The notes under the pieces: model-generated
Seen by the model: only the letters and a program-made list of their open reading frames with translations
Databases searched by the model: none
What the model was told of the DNA's origin: nothing
Origin: Rhizomucor pusillus
Taxonomy: Eukaryota; Mucoromycota; Mucoromycetes; Mucorales; Lichtheimiaceae
DNA length: 50,276 nt
Direction of reading: 5' to 3'
Assembly: GCA_900175165.2 (NCBI GenBank)
Contig: FWWN02000611.1
Location: 9,304 to 59,579 of the forward strand
Translations under genes and position numbers: made by a program
In this document: in pieces, positions 42,919 through 50,276 of the stretch
Position numbering within the stretch: position 1 is the first letter of the stretch
How the letters are laid out: each line of letters opens with the position of its first letter

Positions 42919-45636
42919 ATGGACAGCATTCAGAACCTCATATACCAGGCCGCCGAATGCTTCGGCAACGGCAACCTAAAGGTAACAGACAGGGCATGCA
43001 TACTCTGAACTGTTGGAAACTTATGTTCGAGTTTCTTATTTGGAATTTTCTGATAGACTTCCTATCAGTTGTACTTGAAGGCGCTGGACGTCGCGGTGCA
43101 CGAACTTCAGCAAGTCGAATTTGTCGATCAATGTAAAGCAGGCACGACCTTTTGCATCCCAGATATTGGTGCTCATTTATTCACATTTTATAAAGATATC
43201 ATCGCAATAAACAACTACAGCGACGTATTCGCTGTCGCTAAATCATGCCTGCAAAACGCTCAAGAAATCACCCTTCAATCCGCTACAAGAGCAAAAAAGC
43301 GACCAAAAAACCCACCGCCGCCTGTGCCTGTCAAACCATTGTCAATAAGCAGCAGTAAAAGCAGTAGCAGCAACAAAGTAAAGGAGCAACTGAATCAGAA
43401 TTCCCCTGCACCGCCGTTACCTGCACGACATCCCACTGTGCAGCGTGCGCCGTCGCCAATCAACAGTGTGACACCAGTACCAAATGATAATACTGTATGG
43501 AAGAGTATCAAGCCTGTCGTATCGCCCTTGTTACCTTTCAAGAATCGATTGTTTGATAGTTCAGACGACGATGTCACAGTGTTTGAGGATGAAGATGAAG
43601 ACATTCTTGATTTCGACAACGATGGTATGCTTTGCCTAATGCACGTAGGAAAAAAAATAAAAAAAAACTCACTAATGCATGGTTGTGGATACAGAAAAAA
43701 GGGATGAATGTAAATCTCGACCTTCTATGCAACGACAAGCTTCTGTATCGACAATATCCACTGTCTCGTCCCAATTAACCGTCGTGAATCCACTTCAAGC
43801 AGTAAAGAAGGCTTTGCTGACGTTACCCATAGAAGGAAAGCAGGCAATTGTCGGCAACAGTGGCGTGAGTCAGGGAAACGAACAAGATGGTTTGATACTC
43901 ATGGCCACCGGAGCAGTTGATCCGACATGCGTGACCAAGGCGCATACGTTTACTTTGGATGCTTTGACACCCGGAACCGCAACAACCGAGAATGTCCCTT
44001 CCATCCCACAACCACCATTGTTCATTATTTACAAATGCCTGCAGCAGAAACTCGACAGTCTGGAACATCGATCGCTCAGCGTTGCAGAGGTGAAAGCGTC
44101 ACTTAACAAGGTGCGCAGTATTCACATGTCGGCGACAACTATACCGAGCATTCTTCAATTCAGCTCGGCACTGGTGGCCTATCAACTAACGTTAATCGAC
44201 TCGGCTATCTTTCGGAACATCCAGCCAAAAACTCTCCTGTTGCATTCGCCAAAATCACCTCATCCAGCTATCGTTGCGTCTACGGATTTTTTCAACTACT
44301 TGACGAGAACAATAGAGCATTCGATTATTCTACAGCAAGAAGCCTCTGGAAGAGCTCAGCATATACACTACTGGGTCAAGGTTGCTAGTTGGTGCCATGA
44401 CCTCAAAAATTTTCAGACCTTGAAGGCAATCATATCGGCACTTGGGACGCCGCCCATCCAAAGGCTGAAGCGATCCTGGGCTTTCGTTCCCAAAAAGAGT
44501 ATGCATCGTCTGGAGGCTCTGATGCAACTCATGTCGGAAGAGTCCAACTATGAAAGATACCGTGAAAGGATTGATACCATCGTCAAAGCAGGCTTTGATC
44601 AGAATACAACTTTTCGCGAACCTATCATTCCGTTTCTTGGTGTCTTCCTTCACGATATGACGTATCTTGCGGCGTTGCCCAAGACTACCGCTGCAGCGAG
44701 CGATGCACGTATCACTGAGCTACTAGACACGTTCTCTAGCTTCCAAAAGCATCCACCGTATTCATCGGCACTGGCACCGATGTGCTTGAAAGATGTGTTA
44801 AAGAGCAGCAAGCAGCAGCGTAAACTTACGCTAATCGGTGGCGGCAGCAGCAATGGCGTGAAGAATGAAGAGGAGTCCAGTGTGGAAATGCAGCAGTGCC
44901 TTGCTACTCAGTATCTGGTAATAATCTTAGCGATGCATTCCAGAGATATTTTGTACCCGGAAAATAATGCAGGATTATCCGATATTAGTTGACACGAACC
45001 TGGGTTGGAGAAAAGACAGTGGACGAGTTGAGTCTAATCCGTGAACCTCCCAAGACAGCGAGAAGTTGCTCTGCTATCGAAACATCAGCACCGCCAAGCA
45101 ACACCGTGCTGGTGCTTCCACCATCACCATCCGGTGTTACCGGCTCCCCGGAGCACTTGAATATTCCTTGGAGCAGATCGGGTAGCATGTCCGTCGCTAG
45201 TGGTTACAGCAGCAGCGTAGCTGGCGTTAGTACTCGACCGACTAGCCTGGAGGATAATCACAGCAGCAACACCAGCAGCAGTGATCTGGAGTTAGCTTTG
45301 GACGATAGGAATGGCATAGAGCGTGGTAAGAGCAACAGCGGCGGTTTCTGGTTCTTTGGCAGAAAAAGTATCGACCACTGCGACCAGCACAGCTCTACTG
45401 TCAGCAAACCAATCGTTGATAAGAAAAGACAACGTTTGTCGAGACACTTCTCTTTTGAAGATCTGAACGTCGGACGAAAGCAAGCCAATAACCTGACAAC
45501 CATCTTTCGCAAAGAGATCTTTTGGCGGCAATCGTCCATGTCACAGTACTCTAGCAGCCCAGAGGAGTTAATGTCTCCTCCACATCCTCTTGAACCGCAC
45601 CCATCCCTGTACAAACACGAACATCATATTGTCTAA
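42919..45636 (+). CDS. Ras guanine-nucleotide exchange factor with N-terminal MIT-like helix bundle
   Basis: Four exons: 42919-42981, 43069-43624, 43695-44917 and 44989-45636; 829 aa. The N-terminus (DSIQNLIYQAAECFGNGNLK, then LYLKALDVAVHELQ) resembles a MIT-type helical hairpin. A Pro-rich stretch (RPKNPPPPVPVKP, APPLPARHP) and an acidic patch follow. The catalytic CDC25-type RasGEF domain spans about residues 360-615: VAYQLTLIDSAIFRNIQPKT, HYWVKVASWCHDLKNFQTLK, FLGVFLHDMTYLA and, across the last intron, QYLLTRTWVGEKTVDELSLI. The intron must be spliced because its frame reads to a stop just before exon 4. A 200-residue Ser-rich tail follows. The protein should activate a Ras GTPase, possibly on endosomal membranes if the MIT assignment holds. 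Confidence 0.9.
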
Positions 45637-45854
45637 CCTGTATTCTCTTTGCCCCTACTTTCTGTCTCCTTTCTGACTTGCTCATGTTATTGGAATATTC
45701 TCCTTGTACATAACCCGCGCACAGCACATACATCTCTTTTTCCTCTCTCTGTTGAATAAGATGGCGATGTTTTTCTTTTCAGTCAACTATAATTGGCATC
45801 TATGCCAGGGTTGCATACGGGTATCTATACATGTATATGAGGGTGAGAAAGAAA

Positions 45855-46682
45855 TCATGATTTGCCGCTGTTGGTGTCCTCGCTGCTCTCTTTGAGTTGA
45901 TCGTTCTTTTTGAATCCAGTTGCCACTACAAAGACTTCTGTTGACTTTTTTCTTGACGCATCCGGTTTTTCTTGTTTGACCTGATGAAACATTGTTCTGA
46001 GCTTCTGACGAAACTGGACTTCGTCTCCTCCCATGATGACCTTATGGTCATTTTTGTTAGCATCATTGAGAAGGGGCCAGACAATGGATTCAGTGTATTC
46101 TAGTACCTTTGCCACAAAAGCGCCGCCTGGTGCCAAAACACTTTCGGCAAACATCAATGCAGATTCGCATAGTTCCTTGTAACACAACCAAGCAAAGTAA
46201 TGGTGAGATGCCCAATTTTATTTTCTACGGTTTGTTTTTCTTCTTACCATGGACCGGGCGTGATCAGCAAAATGGTTTCCAGTGAATGAAGGCGCCATAT
46301 CTGAACAAACAAGATTGACAGGTCTTTGTTGCAATGTTGTTTGAATTTTACTTTGCACCTTGGCGTCCATAAAATCGCCCTTGATGATGTGCGCGTTTGG
46401 TATCGGATCAATCGGCAGCAGATCGACCGCGACAACCAGTCCAGTATCACGGACCTTCCGTGCAATCACCTGGGTCCATCCACCTGGAGCGGCGCCGCAA
46501 TCAATGACAACATGGCCCTTTTTTAACAGTTTATATTTGGAGTCAAGTTGCAGCAACTTGAATGCGCTGCGTGCCCTGTATTGGTTGGCTTTGGCAGCTT
46601 TGACGTACGGATCCCGTGCTTGTCGTTGTATCCATCCTTTGGAAGATGTAGAGTAGCAGCAACGGAAAAACAATGTTTGCAT
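45855..46682 (-). CDS. MRM2: Mitochondrial FtsJ-type rRNA 2'-O-methyltransferase
   Basis: Two exons, 46248-46682 and 45855-46175 (minus), encode 251 aa. The start is placed at 46682 because MQTLFFRCCYSTSSKGWIQR looks like a mitochondrial presequence; a longer frame exists upstream but the shared 198-base promoter with Sft2 argues against it. The domain is RrmJ-like: DPYVKAAKANQYRARSAFKL, the SAM-binding VIDCGAAPGGWTQV, LVCSDMAPSFTGNH, GGAFVAKVLE and KSTEVFVVATGF. The K-D-K-E catalytic tetrad of FtsJ enzymes (Lys in SAFKL, Asp in CSDMAP, Lys in FVAKV, Glu in STEVF) is intact. Family members methylate the large mitochondrial rRNA. It converges with the RasGEF gene (218 bases between stops). Confidence 0.9.
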
Positions 46683-46880
46683 GAGGAACAAAAAGGAAAA
46701 CAAAGAGAAGGAAGATCTCCCCGCCAGTCGCAACAGGTCACCGAAAGGCCGACAAGCAAGCAATGGCGGGAAAAGCTCAGCGCTGGCAGGAGCCGCTCGC
46801 ACGGTACTCCCGCCCGCCCATTCTTCACGCTTTTCTTCCTGTTCTCTCTTTACGCACTTGCTATCCTATTCCTTGTCAAC

Positions 46881-47809
46881 ATGCCGTTTGGTTTCTTTTC
46901 ATCAGATTACAGCGATCAGGGTACCATGGACGATGGTTTGTACCGCGCGGAAGCTTTTACACGTGGCACACGTTCCTAATCGCTATGCAGGTAACTGGAA
47001 GTTCTGCGGCCTCGATCGTATGCAACGTCTCTATGCATTTGGCGCCTGGTAAATTACCAACTACATACAAAAAAGTTACGCATTCGGCAGCGGCTGATAC
47101 ACGTTTCCAGCTTTGTTATTGGCATGATCATATCTATCCTCGTAAGCATTGGCACGTTTGATGTACAAAGTCCAGTATATTGATTATGCAATGTGCGCAC
47201 AGTCAACATTGATGCTTCTGTCACTCAACGTCGCCGGCTTTGCGATTCTGTACAGTATCGGCAACCTTGTATCCCTTTTCAGGTACGGCGAATTGTTAAC
47301 AAACGAGAAGACTAGATCACCAACGGATCTGTGTCACCTTCATTACCCAGTTTGACTTTCATCATTGGTATTCCTAAACAACTAAAGACCATGTTTGCGC
47401 CTGGTGAGTAGAGAAGAGTAGAGTGGATTGGAAGGATACCGAGAAGTAGTAATTAACGCATTTACTGTCAGTGCGGTTCTGGGCTACCACTATATACCTT
47501 GGCCTTCTGGTCGTGACTTTGGTTCTGTCTATTCTGGTACGTCACGATGAATGGAAGAGGATTGCTGTAAACAGCTATTTGGCTAATAGCTATCCATTAG
47601 CTCAAAAACTTTGTCCTTTCCATCATTTTGGTCATTTGCCAGTTCTGTGCTCTGGTGTGGTATGCGTAAGTAATCTACGTCACTGGGAAAATTGCCTACA
47701 GAGTTTTAGATCAATATCTAATGTGAGCCCTTGCAACAGGGCGAGCTACATCCCTTATGGACGCGAGCTTATCCGTCGTGCCTTTGGAAGCTGCATCACA
47801 TCCATTTAA
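46881..47809 (+). CDS. SFT2: SFT2-family vesicle transport membrane protein
   Basis: Eight short exons: 46881-46935, 46991-47048, 47111-47141, 47203-47282, 47351-47403, 47472-47536, 47601-47665 and 47740-47809; 158 aa. The assembled protein has the Sft2/Got1 four-helix layout: cytosolic start ending GLDRMQRLYAFGAC, then CFVIGMIISILSTLML, FAILYSIGNLVSLFS, the short loop IPKQLKTMFAP, two more helices (FWATTIYLGLLVVTLVL; NFVLSIILVICQFCALVWY) and the conserved end SYIPYGRELIRRAFGSC. Sft2 acts at the Golgi in retrograde fusion of endosome-derived vesicles. None of the exons is visible as a long frame, so this gene is easily missed by an ORF search. It shares a divergent promoter with the FtsJ-type gene. 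Confidence 0.9.
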
Positions 47810-48061
47810 ACATCATTTCCTTGCCGATTATCCGCTCCATCCTCTATTCTCAACAATCGACATCGTCTCGGAAAACTTATGTACACGCATGACGAACTCC
47901 TCTATTTCCCTTGCAAATCTAAGACTCTTACCATCTTCTCCTTTGTAGTCTATTCTTAATCCAATATAGTTTGTAACCAAACCAATATTCCTTCTAACAG
48001 ACAAAAAAATCTACGTTCACCGTAGAGCGGTCAAGACAAACTTCAAAGCAGTAATCATGGT

Positions 48062-49484
48062 TTATAAGCCATAAGGCAAGGTGTGGCCTTTCAGCCCTGC
48101 AATGACATTTTGTACACACATGCTAGCCATCCGTTCTCGTGTTTCGATAGTGGCGCTTGCTGTAGCAATGAAAAGAATGAGATTAGTTTTTCTCCGAATA
48201 TGTATGTATCCTAGCACTTACCGATGTGAGGCAGGATAACGCAGTTGGGCAACTTGTACAGAGGATCAGAAGGCGGTAAAGGTTCAGGAGTGGTAACATC
48301 CAGACCGGCAGCTCCGACGAGTCCATCCTGCAATGCACGAGCTGTCATCGCAAGAAAGATTGAATATCGTTTCCCAGATCGAACAATGCACAGTCAAAAT
48401 AAAACTTACTCAAATCATCTTGCTGCACGATACCACCACGTGCAGTGTTTACAAAAATCTATATCCAAAATCAAACGTAAGATCCTTGCAATCCTCTTTA
48501 AACAGAAGGGTCATACCGCCGTTGTCTTCATTTTTGAAAACTTTGCATAATCAAACAGTCCTTCTGTTTGCTGCGTCAAAGCACAGCACACAACGACAAA
48601 GTCGGACTCGGTCAAGAGTGTATCCAGCGAAGCAGTAAACTCTGCATTCGGCAGCCGTTGCTTCACTTCGGGCTTCTCGGATCGTCCCCAATACAAAGTT
48701 CTTGATATTCCAAAAGGCTGCAAACGATGTGCAACTGCTTCACCGATACGACCCATGCCTACAATTCCTAGCGTCTTGTTCGTGAACTGCGATCCACAAA
48801 GCCAGGTAGGTCGCCATGCTCCCCACTGGTTATTTCATTCCTTTAGCTATCAGCGGCGTCGCCTTTCGAGATATGATGTATCCATATACCTCTCCGTTGG
48901 AAACGGCTAACATCCCCTAGTGAAGATTCCACGTTGAGCCGAACCGTAACCATGGCATATTCACAGTCAAAAATTCTCATACTTCTTTTAATCGTCTGGC
49001 AGCTGCAAGTGTGAGCAATACCGTGAGATCAGCCGTCGCATCCGTCAAGACATCAGGAGTATATCCTAGCAGGATATTGCGCGACCGCACTGCTTCCACA
49101 TCAATGTGGTCATATCCAACACTCATAGTGGCAATCACTTTGAGCTGTGGTCCTTTTGATTGATTTAAGAACATAACCTTAGCTGATCTCCCCCCTATTG
49201 TCCTGCATTTTATATTATATCGTGATGGTACCTGCAGCATCCAGCAACTCGTTATCAATTCGATCCGTCAACAGGCAGATAAGCGCATCGGCACCTAGCC
49301 ATTGTTGTAGCAGAAGCCTTTGTTATTATTGGAAAGAGAGGGACATACCGGCAACTTGCTTCAAGAGCTCTTGACGCGGCATGACACAATCTTGTTGCCA
49401 TTGCACCAAGTCATAATTTTGACTTTGGAGCAATGCCTGTGCTTCAGGGGGCAGAACGCGAGTGACAACGACTTTGGGTGCCAT
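48062..49484 (-). CDS. D-2-hydroxyacid dehydrogenase, glyoxylate/hydroxypyruvate reductase type
   Basis: Eight exons on the minus strand: 49349-49484, 49232-49294, 48983-49152, 48890-48916, 48517-48825, 48410-48458, 48222-48341, 48062-48159; 323 aa, the usual length. Start [20 protein letters not shown]. The substrate half reads [20 protein letters not shown] and [19 protein letters not shown]; the NAD(P) half has [14 protein letters not shown] (G-x-G-x-x-G) and [15 protein letters not shown]; catalytic residues lie in NTARGGIV (Arg), TTPEPLP (Glu) and ILPHIGSA (His). This is the GRHPR-like pattern, so it should reduce glyoxylate or hydroxypyruvate; the R in YWGRSE after the beta-strand suggests NADPH preference. 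It converges with SFT2. The 27-base exon 4 is supported by the frame through NGE-WGAWRP. Confidence 0.92.
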
Positions 49485-49777
49485 TTTACTTGAAGGGAGT
49501 ACAGCAGCGAAAAGGATAGCAGACGCGTCCTCTAGCGCATTTCATAGGTCCCACCACCAACCTTATCCGGAGAGTATTCTCGGAATTGCCCGAACGATCA
49601 ATTCATTGTGTATACACTATATTACACTTTTTCCCAAAAGTAATGTCGCATTTTGTGAAATTTTTATAATACATTTTATACAGCAAAAGGGCAAATTGCA
49701 GCGAAAAGGTGTACACTCTTTCCATAGATTAAATTCGTCATCCTATGAAAACCTGTTTCGCATTCTCCCAAGTGTGG
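49485..49777. other. Promoter region of the dehydrogenase gene and transposon flank
   Basis: About 290 bases upstream of the minus-strand dehydrogenase, ending where similarity to the Tc1/mariner-like element begins. No gene was recognised; the plus-strand frame 49462-49842 has no family resemblance. Confidence 0.45.
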
Positions 49778-50276
49778 ATGTCGCATTGTCCAAAAGTCGA
49801 TTTCGCAGCGCTGACAAACCAGTCGCATCTCCCGTTACATAGCTTAGCACCTCCAAAAGTATATAAAGCATGTAAACATGTTTAGACCAGCTTTCCTCCT
49901 TCCTGCCACATCGTGCGGTTGAAATTTCAGATTACAAGATAAGCATCCAGCTTTTTATGAAGATGGGCAAGGCAATGCTGTCGACGAATATGGTAGACTT
50001 GAGCCCATGGACTATGTCGTCGACGAAGAGCAGTATGCTCTTGAAACGCTAAGTTTATACACGCAGTATTTGCGTAATCGAACTCGCGAGAGCGATGGCC
50101 GATCAGACGCCATGCAGATTGATGACGTAAACAAGGATGTGGACGTTCGCATGAGAGAAGCGTCGATTAAGCGGGTGTACGCGCTCTACACGGATCAGGA
50201 CAAAGTCAGATTTTTCAAACTGATGTTTGAGAAAGTTCTGAGTGCCTCAGCTGCCGCAAAACAGTTAGGTATCCAT
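49778..50276 (+). mobile_element. 5' end of a Tc1/mariner-like transposon, cut by the window edge
   Basis: From about 49778 (GATGTCGCAT) the sequence parallels the left arm of the foldback element at 33391: CCTCCTTCCT.. (49899-49908 against 33482-33491), TTCAGATT-CAAGAT (49926 against 33516) and onward into the transposase. A TATATAAA lies at 49860-49867. The exact left end and target site are uncertain because the outer 100 bases have diverged between the copies. Confidence 0.6.
49932..50276 (+). CDS. Transposase N-terminus (Tc1/mariner-like, HTH), partial
   Basis: The frame is open from 49932 (just after a TTTCAG that could be a splice acceptor) to the window end, 115 codons; the first in-frame ATG is at 50007. 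It reads LQDKHPAFYEDGQGNAVDEY, an acidic linker, and then TDQDKVRFFKLMFEKVLSAS followed by AAKQLGIH, a helix-turn-helix start (A-A-x-x-L-G-I) typical of the transposase family common in Mucorales whose C-terminus carries a DDE_3 domain. The DDE part lies beyond the window. Unlike the broken copies at 33.4-34.2 kb, no stop or shift is seen, so this copy could be intact. Confidence 0.6.

Noticed and set aside
46683..46802. N-terminal extension of the FtsJ-type methyltransferase
   Set aside because: It would start at a non-ATG codon; the ATG at 46682 gives a mitochondrial presequence-like start.
47149..47355. 68-codon frame as an independent gene
   Set aside because: It is exon 4 of SFT2 read through its introns; the spliced model gives the conserved SFT2 protein.
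1..50276. CRISPR arrays, bacterial operons, rRNA genes
   Set aside because: No regularly spaced repeats, no ribosome-binding-site-led gene runs and no rRNA sequence; introns throughout show a eukaryotic nuclear origin.

Overview
The window reads as nuclear DNA of a Mucorales-type fungus (Mucoromycota). The genes have many short introns (about 28 to 80 bases in the models below, mostly GT-AG), a neutral trehalase, a GPI-anchored chitin deacetylase, Ssz1, Sft2 and other fungal orthologues, and the repeats are MULE, Merlin and Tc1/mariner-like. No search could be run; the assignment rests on protein motifs and splice structure read by eye.

Layout. Positions 1 to about 6.8 kb are a nested transposon graveyard. 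A decayed Mutator-like element (FAR1-type DNA-binding domain, MULE transposase core, SWIM-type zinc motif, basic linker, OTU-type cysteine protease domain) is interrupted by a 284-bp foldback MITE with a 3-bp target duplication and by a very AT-rich Merlin/IS1595-type element; a second, different MULE relic follows. Positions 6.8-9.55 kb hold no recognisable gene.

From 9.55 kb onwards the DNA is an ordinary dense fungal gene block: NOSIP-like RING/U-box protein (-), neutral trehalase (+), chitin deacetylase (+), an unrecognised 207-aa protein (-), a zincin metallopeptidase with jacalin lectin domain (-), a four-helix membrane protein (+), Hsp70 Ssz1 (+), an SLC25 mitochondrial carrier (+), a GNAT acetyltransferase (-), a large ankyrin/RCC1/BTB protein like IBtk (+), an NmrA-like NAD(P)-binding protein (-), a low-complexity protein (-), a kinesin-like coiled-coil protein with a degenerate motor (-), a MIT plus RasGEF protein (+), a mitochondrial FtsJ-type rRNA methyltransferase (-), Sft2 (+) and a GRHPR-like hydroxyacid dehydrogenase (-). 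Each spliced model given here was checked to be an exact multiple of three. A foldback element made of two head-to-head transposase 5' ends sits at 33.4-34.2 kb, and a cleaner copy of the same transposase family begins at the right edge and runs off the window.

The genes do not form one pathway; this is a eukaryotic neighbourhood, not an operon. The most notable points are four in-frame GC-AG introns among about 77, the kinesin-like protein that has lost its P-loop and switch motifs, the MULE-OTU element with its nested insertions, the composition-foreign Merlin element, and a 14-nt microexon just before the zinc-binding exon of the metallopeptidase.
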